The notes under the pieces: model-generated | Seen by the model: only the letters and a program-made list of their open reading frames with translations | Database searches by the model: none | Told to the model about the DNA's origin: nothing | Made by a program: the position numbers and the translations under genes | NCBI GenBank assembly: GCA_030295235.1 | Contig: AP026126.1 | Coordinates: 1,426,001-1,490,000 of the forward strand | Source: Fistulifera solaris | Taxonomy: Eukaryota; Bacillariophyta; Bacillariophyceae; Naviculales; Stauroneidaceae | Direction of reading: 5' to 3' | DNA length: 64,000 nucleotides | Shown here: positions 31,696 to 42,501 of the stretch, one piece after another | Numbering within the stretch: the stretch's first letter is position 1 | Layout: every line of letters starts with the position of its first letter

Positions 31696-32649
31696 ATGCC
31701 ATCCAATAAACGACGTAGAGCAACAGAAGGAGCCATGATTTTTCCCGTTGCCATGTTCGTCATCGGTGTAATGATTTTGTTTTCGGAAGAGCCCATTGCG
31801 ATGGAACGAAGTATACAAGAAGCGCAAAAACAAGTTCTAGTGCAACATACCACTGTACAAGCACAAGGGCCGATTGATCCAGTGAATTGTGAGAACATCA
31901 CACCGAGGGAACCCGTGAATATATCGAATATGCAAAGTTACAAAGAAATACCGTATCAAGTCTCCTTTTCATGGTGGGATCGTCGACTCAAACATCCACA
32001 ATTCGGAACGGCCCAAATGGAATACAATGATTCGGTACAAACCGTACAACGACTACTACGTGACACTGAAGGTGCTTTTATTGATGTTGGAGCCAATGTA
32101 GGTTTCATGACGCAATTTGGTCTCGCACTTAAACGACCTACCTACGCGATCGAACCCATTTCTTACAATGTTGCCAAAATATGTGAAGGCTATCGAGCGA
32201 ATGTTGCCAAGAAGTATGCACTCGCAGCGACTCCCTTCTTTCTTTATCATGCGGCGGCTGGGAGTGAGTACGTACCGGAAATTGCCATCACCCGACCTGC
32301 CGATGAGATAGGATACTTTGATCAATCGTCCTTGTCAAGAGCGGCCGTTTTGCAACAAAAAGTGACCGAAGAACGAATACCACTAATCACAATTGATTCC
32401 ATCATTCCACCTTCACTACCCGTTGCGGTTCTCAAAATTGATGTACAAGGCTACGAGTATGCTGTTCTACAAGGAGCAAAGCACTTGCTGCAACGAGAGG
32501 AACGGTATCCCGAATATGTGTTTTTTGAAGAAAGTCCGACGCACATACAGAAAGCAGGCTTTCGTGTGGGGGCATCACAAGAGTTTCTCGAAGAAATGGG
32601 ATACAATTGTATGAAAGATGGTGGTGATATTCTGTGTCAGAAGTTGTAA
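31696..32649 (+). CDS. FkbM-family methyltransferase, type II membrane protein
   Basis: 317 residues, intronless. A short basic N-terminus (MPSNKRRRATEGA) precedes one hydrophobic span (MIFPVAMFVIGVMILF), so the enzyme is likely a type II membrane protein facing the Golgi or ER lumen. The methyltransferase core has GAFIDVGANVGFMTQFGL (SAM motif I), YAIEPISYNVAKICEGY, and LKIDVQGYEYAVLQGA, which is the FkbM 'K.D.QG.E..VL.GA' signature. FkbM enzymes O-methylate sugars and other small molecules. The substrate cannot be predicted. Confidence 0.85.
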   Translation: MPSNKRRRATEGAMIFPVAMFVIGVMILFSEEPIAMERSIQEAQKQVLVQHTTVQAQGPIDPVNCENITPREPVNISNMQSYKEIPYQVSFSWWDRRLKHPQFGTAQMEYNDSVQTVQRLLRDTEGAFIDVGANVGFMTQFGLALKRPTYAIEPISYNVAKICEGYRANVAKKYALAATPFFLYHAAAGSEYVPEIAITRPADEIGYFDQSSLSRAAVLQQKVTEERIPLITIDSIIPPSLPVAVLKIDVQGYEYAVLQGAKHLLQREERYPEYVFFEESPTHIQKAGFRVGASQEFLEEMGYNCMKDGGDILCQKL

Positions 32650-32835
32650 CCATGATCTGCTATGCATTGTCTCCTAATGACTCTTTTTCGCCACGAATGG
32701 GTCCGCTTCAATTTTTAAAACTCAATTCAGAAGATAGGTTTCTATTTCCTCGGGGCTCGCAATTTTCATATCCATTTTTCCTAAAAGGAGTTAGATTTTT
32801 ACCATAAACATGACACACAGGAAGCGTTTTATTCT

Positions 32836-34143
32836 TTAGATCAGTAACAGAGCAGCCAAAGAGGCGCACGCGATGCGTCCCAAGGAAGGTAACATCGCCT
32901 CAGCACTGGAGAGGGATGCCGGATTGTCGCCGGCTGTAGGCGTTCCTGCCGGTGAATCATCCGTGATAGTTCCATCATTGTCGCTGAACTGTTCTGTGTA
33001 CGTTAGGATTTCGTCTGTCGCGGCAAAGCAGTTGCAGGTTTCGTTAAAGTCCTTTTGCCCACCAAAGACGTAAACGGTCTGAACGTCGTTGTAGCCGACC
33101 GCACTAAAGCGAAAGCGGTGACTGGGTAGATCCTCCATAAGCGTAACCCATTCATTTTCGTCTGCATGGAAGATTTCCAAGTCGTCAATTGCCAAAGTCT
33201 TTTCGCCAGGTTCTGGCGAATCCATCTCACAAATGCCAAGAACCGGACGTTCGCCGCCCATCGCAAATATATGATCACCTAGTGCCACAAGCGCTTTATC
33301 ACCGCGACCTTGATTGAGGTCAGCAACCTGAGTCCATGTGTCCGCAGCAAAGTCATACTTTTCAACGCTCACCAACGGCGCACAAAACTCATCAGCAGCA
33401 CCAAAGCCTCCCGTAACAATGGCCCCTGTGACAGGTGTACCAGGCAATGTGACGGCGGTGTGATCACCTCGAGGGAAAAGAAGTGGTGTTTTGTCAACAA
33501 TTGTAATGGATCCGGCCCCATCTTCGGCGATTGTGAAAACAGTTCCCTTGAACCCGTACGTCGCATCATATCCTCCAGCGACGTAAGCTACCTCACCGTT
33601 CGTAAAGGCAACGTTGTCGGAAGTTTGGTAGGCCTCCGGGATATCGTAAGTCGTCCATGTGTTTGACGCAATATCGTAGACCTGAAAAGAATGTAGTGAG
33701 ATATTCAGATCAGAAGGACACCATCTCAATGTTTTACAATACTTACATCGACAGTAGGCAAAAGCCCGTCCACGTCAACGTCTCTACCACCCACCAGCCA
33801 TATCTTTCCATTCACCGAAAGCAGCTCCGTGGCGGTAGCGAGCCACGGGTAGAGGAGCAAGCGTTTCGAAAGAGTTGGTATTACGATCAAAAGAGTAGAA
33901 GTCCGATGAACTGGAGGAACAAACGAAGGTAGAAATATCTTCAACGTAGACGTTTCCTTGTTCTGCATCGCAACCTCCGGCAATGTACACGAGTTGCGAG
34001 GATTCATCAAATGAAACGGAGAAATCACTCAATGGTTTCGGCAAGCGAGCACTCTCCAGCTTGGCGAATGTGAACCTAACGAGTTCTTCTTCGTGTGCGC
34101 ACACGACGCCGAGCGATAGCAGCGAAATTAACAGGAATCGCAT
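32836..34143 (-). CDS. Secreted, probably GPI-anchored kelch-repeat protein
   Basis: Start at 34143 (MRFLLISLLSLGVVCAHEEE), a good signal peptide; an ATG at 34224 in frame would bury it. Exons 33747-34143 and 32836-33681 with a 65-nt intron (GTAAGT...TCAG). Kelch repeats are marked by the strands IWLVGGRDVD, VAYVAGGYDA, AIVTGGFGAA, HIFAMGGERP and TVYVFGGQKD, i.e. at least five blades. The C-terminus (SLSSAEAMLPSLGRIACASL, then AALLLI) is a small-residue site plus a hydrophobic tail, typical of GPI attachment. The frame breaks near 33818-33820; one base fewer reads YRHGAASVNGKIW and gives 413 residues. A cell-surface role is inferred; the ligand is unknown. Confidence 0.75.
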
Positions 34144-35094
34144 GATGACGTTAGTTGATACAATGGGTAAATCCCAGTTATGACGGATCAAATCAATGTG
34201 AAATGATTTGGTCGGCAACTTCATTATTTAGGGACAAAAAATAGGATTGGTTGCTATTTGCAGTACCAGGGTATGTGGCTACGGTACCGGTAGGCGGTCC
34301 GACGCTAATAAAAGGATCTTTGATACCAGGGGACAGGGGACAGGGGACCCTCTGTTTGGTGTTTGGTCCTTACAAAGTACAGAGACGTGAAGTGTGAAGT
34401 GCCCTCTGGCTTTTTACAGCTTTCTACTCAACCGTGCCACAATGTGTTCTGACTTTTGTCGTTATGTTTTGTGTTTCTGTTTCTGTGGCTTTCGGCGTCG
34501 GTGTCTCACACCTCACACCGACACCTGACACCAAGGGCTCACACTTCCACCTTCCACTTCGACCTTAAAAAACCTAAGCTAATAATCCGGAGTACCAATT
34601 AGTGCGTACCTTATTACCGTAGTAAAATGTAGAACTTCGGACCGTCCAAAATGAGACAATGAGACATTAGACTGATTGTTTTACTACTTCGCACATTAGA
34701 GTTGACGATTAAATACAATGTAGGTAAGTGCGCAAAGTGTGTCTCGTTTTATGTCGACAATGTCGAATGCAGATGGCATGTGGCACGAGGGACGAAGTTC
34801 AAAGACGTCAGACCTAGGTAGAGTTATACGTTACTCAGTATATTTTAGGATTCAGGATTTTATGTTGGGTGAATAAGTGAATACTCCAATGATTTTTACC
34901 ATGATCTATGATCGAGATCTATGGTCAATGGTCAATGATCCATAGCACGGTTCACAGTTCACAGTTCGCTCTTGTCCTCGATATTTCCTCACGGCTTCGA
35001 GAGTCATCAATTACCAACCTCTCTACCCTGGTACAGCTGTTTGCATAATGGTCCAGACTTCATGTAGGCTTCGTAGAATCCTACCACAACGGAA
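34144..35094. other. Gene-poor region with short tandem repeats
   Basis: No coding region supported. Short direct repeats are visible: 'ggggaca' copies near 34328-34347, and 'atggtca' and 'cacagtt' doublets near 34920-34970. A CACC/CACA-rich stretch lies at about 34505-34560. Probably promoter and non-coding DNA. Confidence 0.45.
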
Positions 35095-36475
35095 TTGAGT
35101 CGCGGTCCGAAAACTCCTCCGCCCCGTTTCCATCGCGACAATTTTCGTGTTGTTTTAGACAACGCCGATCCTATCATTACATTGCTGATAACACACGCAG
35201 ACCGCTTTAGTCAGGCACGATCACAAGATATATTGTTCTTCTCTTTATTTAGCGTCGATTGGTATATATATCGTGCCTGACTCGCAACATGTGGCTTCTC
35301 AAAATAGTCGCTGAAAGTTGGCACAAATTTGTCTGCAGTGACGACTTTGCTGACTATCAAGACAAATGGATCTGTGATGAGTATTTCTTTCAGATCCTGA
35401 GAGATCATCACCCAACACTTGAAAAAGAGCTTGGTTCAGCAAAGTTAACACGATCATTGTTGAATAAAGCTATTCCAAAGACTTTCGATTATTGTGATAA
35501 CATGGACAACGAAAAAGGTATTTTTCGGTTTCGTCAATACATGAAGTGCCCATTTGGAGAAAACGCAAACAACCGGCGTGTCATCTGGTTTTACATGGTG
35601 TCAAAATCAATAGTTCATGCGTCAATACCTACACCTGCCGTGATTAAACAAGCCCTCGAAAGCCGCAAACGGCGATCGACTCGCGTCGCACAGTCCAGCG
35701 AAGCTCAATTGTCAACCCTCTCAAAGGCTGCGTCGACAATGGAGAAGAGAAATCTGACAGGGATGACATGGTGGGTGATGAGGAAGATGTAGGTGTGGTG
35801 CGAGATGAAGAACTTGAAGCTATTCAAGTCTGCCCAGCTTGCCAAGGAACTTAATTACTGGAATAGTTCAAATGCAAAGAGACTGTTCTACTCCGATGCG
35901 GATAAAGCCAACGGAACGATTGACTGTAAAGATGTTATGCAGCGACGCATTGGGCATCTTCGTCAAGTTTCAATTGAGTTTGAAGGGTGGAAGTACATGG
36001 TTTACGGATGCGATCAAGATCACGCCATGTCTGAGTTTGCCATTCACAGGCTAAAGCAAAAATGCCAGTTGCTCTGCTATGCCTACATCTTTGCACTTGA
36101 CAATATGCCACAGAAATCATGGAGAGACTGCTGTCAACTAGCTGTTGACTTGTTGAATCCTGTGGGGGTGATTACTAAGGCCAGCACTTTGATGGACGCA
36201 AAGGATGGCTCAATCAACCAAAAGGTCTTCTCCAGATTTTGTGCGAGCGAGGGTTTATTGATTGTCGAGAGTTGAAAAAGTATACGGTGACTGGCAAAGT
36301 TGGAACAGATGGGAGAAGTCGATCACCTTGGTGCATTTGATGGCATCGTGCATCGATTTTGCTAGGGAAAAGACACAATTGGAGACAATTGGCGAGCGAC
36401 TTGGCATTACTGTCTATACAACGCCAAAATACCATGTGTACCAGTAGAGACTCCATCTCACAACCAATTTTTCTT
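35095..36475 (+). pseudogene. Unrecognised, frame-disrupted coding region
   Basis: Protein-like sequence runs through this region in several plus-strand frames. The best parts are at 35289-35700 (MWLLKIVAESWHKFVCSDDF; KTFDYCDNMDNEKGIFRFRQ), an acidic patch with CPACQGT near 35750-35850, and 35850-36240 (YSDADKANGTIDCKDVMQRR; KSWRDCCQLAVDLLNP). Composition looks like real protein, but no domain is recognised and no single frame covers it. It is either a decayed species-specific gene, a decayed mobile-element gene, or a gene with unseen introns. It is preceded by an inverted repeat at 35209-35282. Confidence 0.4.
35209..35282. repeat. 13-bp perfect inverted repeat
   Basis: AGTCAGGCACGAT at 35209-35221 and its exact reverse complement ATCGTGCCTGACT at 35270-35282, with a 48-bp AT-rich spacer ending in TATATATA. 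Confidence 0.8.
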
Positions 36476-36896
36476 TCTAACTTTTAATAACCCATGAAAT
36501 CGGGATTGTATGTTGGATTCAATCATGGAACGGCACTCACTCCATTAAAATCTTTTGGATATTTGCTACCTGGAGAGGTCTATTTTTTTTTATAGAAGGC
36601 AATGACTTAAGTGAAGCTGCTACCCCAGTATGCATCGGTCAAATGTCTTGAATGCTCTAATATTCCGATTTTATACCCACCATTGCAGCAAGAAAGACCT
36701 CGGGGACTGGAATATGTTTGTGCAGACGCTGCTGCCTCTTTAGATAGTGGCTTTCTTCCAAAATATCTCCGCTTTAAAGCTGAAAAGCTAATCTGTTGAT
36801 AACTTTACAGACCCACAGCTAATACGTATGCTTACTACTTTTCCAGAAATAATCTCTTTCTATTTCTCTATTTCAATCACCAATGGATCGTACTTG
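36476..36896. other. Intergenic region
   Basis: AT-rich stretch with a T8 run near 36583-36590. A short open frame at 36611-36799 has no support. No RNA gene seen. Confidence 0.4.
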
Positions 36897-38038
36897 TCAT
36901 AAATGCTTTCTACATAGCCCTGAGGCGGCGTCTTGCTCCCCACCACAATCTCCCAATCCTTCAAAAACGACATTTTTCTTCTCGGGCCCTCCTCGCGCCT
37001 TGTACTGCTCAAAGTACCATTCCTTCATGTCATCTTTCAATTTGTGCGTGGGACCACTCCATCCCAACAACTCCTTGGCTTTATCGGGCGCGACATAGAA
37101 ATCGGTGTCGCGAAATGGAAATTTGGTCTTGTCAAAAGTTCGGCATCGTAAAATTCCGTTTCATATTTTTCAGTGGCAGCAGCTTCGGCACAAATGTCGG
37201 CAACTTCTTTGTACGAAACGAGTTGGTCGGTGCCGCAATTGAAGAATCGTTGTTGTTTGGCGGCTTCTTCATTGTTCAACACGGAAGCCAGCAAGGAGGC
37301 GACATCGCGAGCGTGTGTAAGACTCACTAGCTGCGATCCATCACCCGGAATCGGAACGGGTAATTCGCGTACCAATCGATCCAAGAAGTAATCGAGGTAA
37401 TCGTTCTTGTTGGCTTTAGGGCCGTAGATGTATTGGGGTCGAAAGGAGACATAGGGTAAACTCAATTCAATCGCTTTCTGATCAAATAAGTTTTGGTCGG
37501 CGGTTTCTTTGACGGGTGTATCTTCTGGCATGGGAAATATGCCTTGCGGCTTGTACATGCCGGCGGAACTGACGTAGGTGTAGAGCGTGACATTCCACGC
37601 CGCCGCACATTCGAGCAAAGCCAACGCGCTACCCGTCGGTTTCTTACTATTATTATCCCAAATATAATCAAAGCGTGCATCACGTCCACCCAACATGCCT
37701 TGCATTTGGAATCGATCGCATTCGGCCGACAGTGGTGCCTTCATAACCGTGACGCCGCGCAAATCGGGAAAATACGAACAAAATGGTTCCGCTTCATCGT
37801 CACAAGCGTCGTCTTGCAAAATAGTTACCGAAGTAATTTTGGGATGATCTTGCAGTAATTGCGCTAAATGGTATCCGATTTCACCGTGTCCGCCACCTTT
37901 GTTTTGTACAATAAGAGCCGAGCTGTACAACTGCGTTGTGAACGTCCGCGTTTGAGGTACGACGAAAGCGGTAGCGACAACACTCCATCCCAACAAAGTC
38001 AATACTTTGACGAGTGAGTTATTTGTTGATGCAGTCAT
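36897..38038 (-). CDS. CSP41-like NAD(P)-binding epimerase-fold protein, plastid
   Basis: Start at 38038. The N-terminus has a hydrophobic signal (VLTLLGWSVVATAFVVPQTR) with TAF|V cleavage, the diatom plastid motif. The Rossmann core has a degenerate glycine motif (ALIVQNKGGGHGEIGYHLA), YTYVSSAGMYKPQ, YVSFRPQYIYGPKAN and RELPVPIPGDGSQLVSLTHA, all typical of CSP41a/b, which bind and cleave plastid RNA and stabilise chloroplast transcripts. The frame breaks near 37139-37140. One extra A gives DAETFDKTKFPFRDTDFYV and continues to a TGA at 36897-36899, ending ...GLCRKHL; 380 residues. The gene is divergent from the zeaxanthin epoxidase. The RNA-binding role is inferred from plant homologues. Confidence 0.75.
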
Positions 38039-38467
38039 CTTGTAAACAGAGCGTTACGATGAAGGACGATTAACGATAATGAATAAGGATCGTCGCTGGC
38101 TTCATTATTATTTTTTGTATTGTTTGTTGTCGTTTTCGGCGAGCGAGCGTACGTCACTCTTCGGTCACGGGTGATCGTGACTCATTGATTTTCTTCGTTG
38201 AAGTTTTCATGGCGCGAAAGACACGCACCTCCCAGTAAAAAAAAACAAAAACCGACGAGGCATGCCAATCATCAAGAAAAAAAAAACGGACCGTCAGCAT
38301 TCCATCCATTCTTCCTCGTTCTCAACATCGACAAGCTCTTCAAGGAGTAGTGAACGGATAATATAGTATCTTTCTATATTTAAAGAGAACCATTGGCGGT
38401 AACCCTTCTGGCTCGCACAGTCTCGTTCATTCAATTAGATCGGATTACTTCTCAAACAAACATCAAG
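38039..38467. other. Divergent promoter region, CSP41-like / zeaxanthin epoxidase
   Basis: Shared upstream region of two plastid-protein genes, with A-runs near 38237-38285. Co-regulation is possible but no specific element is recognised. Confidence 0.4.
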
Positions 38468-40273
38468 ATGAAAACATCAACATCAGGGTTCGCTTCTTCC
38501 GCTACTCTATTAGTAATTCTAGCCTCGCTTAGTACAACAAATGGCTTTTCCGCTATTACGGCTTCTTCCCTTGCTTCTAAAACATCCACTGCACTTTACG
38601 CGGAAAATGCCGAATTACTGAGTCTCCCCGCGCGTCCGGGACGTCCCCTAAAAGTCGCCATTGCCGGTGGAGGCGTCGGTGGCTTAACAGCCGCACTGTG
38701 CTGCTTGAAGAAAGGCATGGATGTAACAATCTACGAAAAGACACAAGCATTCGCTCGCTTTGGTGGACCCATCCAATTCGCTTCGAATGCCTTGAGTACT
38801 CTCAAAGAAATTGATGAGACCGTCTTTGAGCGTGTCATGGAAAAATTCACTTTTACGGGTACGCGTGTGTGTGGTATTAAAGATGGATTGCGAGCGGATG
38901 GAACCTTTCGTATGACGGATGATAGTTGGGATTTTTTAATCAACAAAGATGCTCCTCCGGATTGGTTTGTCAAGTTTCCTCTCAAGGTGAGTTGCGTCGA
39001 AGAATTGTTGTCTTCAGTTGTTTTGAAGAGCCGCCCATTCCTGACACACACACACACACTGCGAAATCGATAGCAATGTGCCGATCTCTTCGGCTTACCG
39101 TATACCGGTGTCATCGATCGTCCCGATTTGCAAGAAATTCTGTTGGACGAATGCAAGAAGCGTGACGAAGGGTTCATTGAAAATGGGAACGCCGTCGTTG
39201 GCTACGAGAATCTACCCGATGGTAAAGGAGTGACCATTCAGTTGCAGGACGGTTCTTCTGCACACGCTGATGTCTTGATTGGAGCCGATGGAATCTGGTC
39301 CAACGTACGTGCGCAAATGTACAAGGAAGACCGATCCAATGTAGAAGGAGCGTCAGTCCGACAGGGATGTCCCTATTCAGGATACACGGTGTTTGCCGGA
39401 GAGACTATTATGCGCAAACCAGATTATTATGATACAGGATATGTGGTATACATTGGACCCAAACGATACTTTGTGACAAGTGATGTAGGAAATGGACGTA
39501 TTCAGTGGTATGCATTTTTGCTCTCCCACCGGGCACCAAAAAAAGCACCGAGTGGATGGGGCGGTACGGAGGGGAGGATTTCGGATGAAAATTTGGTAGA
39601 GTACATCAAAGGATTGCACGAAGGATGGACGGATGAAATTATGCAGGTCTTGGATGCAACACCACCCGAGTCCGTGGAACAGCGTGATCTGTACGATCGT
39701 CGACCTGAACTCTTTCGTAGCTGGGCCGACGGGAACGTTGTATTGATGGGAGACGCTGTACACGCAATGATGCCCAACTTGGGACAAGGCGGTTGTCAAG
39801 CGATCGAAGATGCCTACGTCTTGTCGGAATTGCTCGCCAACACCAAGTCGACCGACAAACTTCCGGCGACGTTGCAAACATTTTACAATAAACGTTTACT
39901 CCGTGTTTCGACTGTGCAGTTTATGTCGAAGCTAGCGTCAGATCTCATCATTAATGCGTTCGACACACCCTGGAGTCCGCACGACAATTTGGGCAAGAGC
40001 TGGAAGAGTTACTTGACTTTCTTCTGGAAACCGATCCTTCAATATCTGATATTCCCCGCTCAGTTCGCGTATCTTTACAGCTACCACCCGACCGGGAACA
40101 TTGCCGAGACAGCGAAAGCTCTCGCAGAAACCTGGGAGACAAGACACCGTGACGGGGCAGAAGCTGCCTTTAGTCGGGTAGAAAAAGGAGAGCAAGTCAA
40201 GGCTTCAGGTCCTTCTTTCTTTCAAAAGTTTAAAGACAACGATAAAGTGGAGGAGAAATCCGTTGCTTTATAA
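38468..40273 (+). CDS. ZEP: Zeaxanthin epoxidase (FAD monooxygenase), plastid
   Basis: Converts zeaxanthin to violaxanthin, or acts in the equivalent diatoxanthin to diadinoxanthin step, in the diatom xanthophyll cycle. Start at 38468; signal peptide (MKTSTSGFASSATLLVILAS) with NGF|SAI cleavage for plastid import. Exons 38468-38986 and 39074-40273; the 87-nt intron (GTGAGT...ATAG) contains a CA repeat; 572 residues. FAD motif: KVAIAGGGVGGLTAALCCL with VTIYEK; second FAD motif GNVVLMGDAVHAMMPNLGQG; DGIWSNVR is the usual middle signature. A C-terminal extension (SYLTFFWKPILQYLIFP) follows the catalytic part. No FHA domain is seen, unlike plant ZEP. Diatoms carry several paralogues; which one this is cannot be stated. 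Confidence 0.87.
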
Positions 40274-40709
40274 AAGGGCACAGCATTGCTAAATGAAAAG
40301 AGTATTTAAGTTGCTATTACTCTAAGTACTAACTGATTACTCGGAGTATTTAACAGCTAGCTAGTGGAGCCTGAAAGACACGGATGTTCCGTTTTTCCGG
40401 GACTGAAACGAATTTGGGTCGGAGTTTCCTCAAGAGTTCTCTTTACGCTATAGTAACAATCGATGCCTTTTCAAAAACGAAAAATCAGGGAGCGGCGTTA
40501 AAATTCTGCCTCGTCGTAGACGCTACGTAGAGTCTGGTACTGGGAGGCAGAATTTTAACGTCCTTTCCAGACGTTCCAGTACCGCTACTGGTACCGTTAC
40601 CATTGTTTTTCACAGAAAATGATCGCAATCAGGATCTTTCTCCATCACACCATGACAATGTTGACGCCATTTGAAACACATAATACTGCGATATGATCAC
40701 TTTTTCACA
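40274..40709. other. Intergenic region with a strong hairpin
   Basis: Lies between two plus-strand genes. It contains the 17-bp inverted repeat at 40496-40560 and, just after it, a GGTAC-rich stretch (40577-40605). No gene supported. Confidence 0.5.
40496..40560. repeat. 17-bp perfect inverted repeat (hairpin)
   Basis: CGTTAAAATTCTGCCTC at 40496-40512 and its exact reverse complement at 40544-40560, separated by 31 nt. The loop has a further short symmetry (AGAC...GTCT). It could be a MITE remnant or a transcript 3' structure. Confidence 0.85.
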
Positions 40710-42011
40710 ATGCCTTTCTCAACACGTCTTCTCATCTTACTGCTAAGCTTTCACGTGGAGCCCGGACTCTCGTTTCAAGCCATTCAAGGCGCTAATACGA
40801 GACACGCATGTTCCGTGAGATTGCCTCGCCTTGTGTTGCTTCAAGAGATAACACAACCCAACCATCCCGAACCTAAAACGACTTCACGTTCAGCTTGGAA
40901 CGCGTTCCTACAAAATCTCTGGAAAGGAGTCACGTTGCCTTTTCCGGCGTTAAGAAAACTCGTTCAGACGCCTGATGGCAACTCGCTCCCAATATCCTTC
41001 GGCATGTCATTGCGCGAAGGATTTCTTTACGTGCTGGCCTATTTAGCGACCGGTGTGTTTGCGTATACGGTTGTGCTTGAAAAGTGGTCGGTAGTAGATG
41101 CTTTATACTTTTCTTGTGTTACTTTCTCGACTGTTGGATACGGGGATCTGTGCCCGTCGACACCGCAATCCAAACTGTTTACGTGTGTCTTTGGATTGTG
41201 TGGCATTGCCTTTCTGGGGGCGGCGATAGCCACCATTGGGGGCGAGTCATTCAAGCCGAAGTAGAAGCTGTTCAGGAAGCTCGACAGCGTTCTAAGAAGC
41301 GTTTGGCGAAAATATTCGAAGGCATGCCTGCGGTGTTGAAAAGGCATCGACACAAGAATCATATCGAGCAACGACAAGCAGTACAAAAGGCACAAACGCG
41401 TATGCGACGAACTCTAGAAGAGTACAAAGCAGGAAGATGGGTTACCACTATAGCACAGCTAGTCCGACGAGTCCTTCCTTCTTTATTCATCATCTTTGGA
41501 GGAAGTGCTTTGGTGCACCACTTGAACGGTCACTCTCGGTGGTTCTCCTTGGATTCGATTTATCTAGGTCTCATTACGGCATCGACTATTGGCTTTGGTG
41601 ATTTTTTCTCCTCAGACAAAGTGGGCTCGCCTGCTGGCAGTGGTGTATATACCCTTGTCGGTTGCTGCGGCAGGGGACTTGTTTTCGGGACTGGCAAATG
41701 CTTTGCTCGTACGACGCCAACGAGAAGTGTTCGTTCACCAGCTGGAAAAGGATCTGACTATTAAACACTTACAGGCTATGGATGTAGATGGCGATGGCAA
41801 GATCACCAGAGAAGAATATGTGCAGTTCATGCTTATCGAAATGGGCTTGGTCTCGGCGGAAGAATTCAAAGAATTAGCAGAACAATTTGAACGATTGGAT
41901 GTCACTAAATCTGGGTATCTCGACAATGATGACTTGAAGCTCATGGCTGAACTCCGTGGTGCGACGGTTAAGGGATCGCCAGAGAAAGACAGAAACAATC
42001 TAGGGACATGA
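40710..42011 (+). CDS. Two-pore potassium channel (TPK) with EF hands, possible plastid form
   Basis: Start at 40710 (MPFSTRLLILLLSFHVEPGL), a hydrophobic signal with LSF|QA that could direct plastid entry. Pore 1: TFSTVGYGDLCP, flanked by YVLAYLATGVFAYTVVL and LFGLCGIAFLGAAIAT-like segments. A long basic linker follows (RQRSKKRLAKIFEG...). Pore 2: TASTIGFGDFSP, between SLFIIFGGSALVHHL and LLAVVYIPLSVAAAGDLF. The C-terminus carries a canonical EF hand (DVDGDGKITREEY) and a weaker one (DVTKSGYLDNDDL), so Ca2+ control is likely, as in plant TPKs. Two indels disturb the frame: the G-run 41238-41242 (one G short) and the T-run 41602-41607 (one T long). Corrected length is 433 residues. Plant TPK3 has been proposed to be thylakoid-located. 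Confidence 0.82.
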
Positions 42012-42501
42012 AGTCTCAAAAGTTAAGCTACGCGCTGTATTGAGTATATACTTGATCACAGCTCTACATGGTGTAGCGTGTTATTTGTATGAATTATCGA
42101 TGTCTTTTCATTGCATTTTTAGCTAGATTGGAGATAGAGTGACGAAAAAGTCTTCATCCCAACTTACTCGTGTTTCAATGTGTAAGACGAAACACACGAC
42201 TGGCGCAACGTCATCACGCGTTTGGTTGTTCTGCGGATGACGGTGAAATGTGAATTTTGCGCCCGCAACTCGCCCGCGTTTCTGTTTCAACACTTCCAAT
42301 ATTATCGTCATGAGTCGTCATGACCAATACTTCTTATCAAACCATTAGCCACAAGCACAGAATCGGTAATCAGACTTCTCCCCGTCAATCCAAGAAAGAC
42401 GGTTGCAAAGTCGCTCTACTTCTTTTGCTTTACTCGTAGCGGCGGCCGATTCATTGTCGATCACTATTAAGCCCGTTCGAGCAACATCTATCAATACTTT
42501 C
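42012..42501. other. Intergenic region
   Basis: The in-frame codons upstream of 42502 (from about 42403) lack an ATG and could be 5' UTR. 'gtcatgagtcgtcatgacc' near 42308-42326 is a small palindromic stretch. No other feature. Confidence 0.4.
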
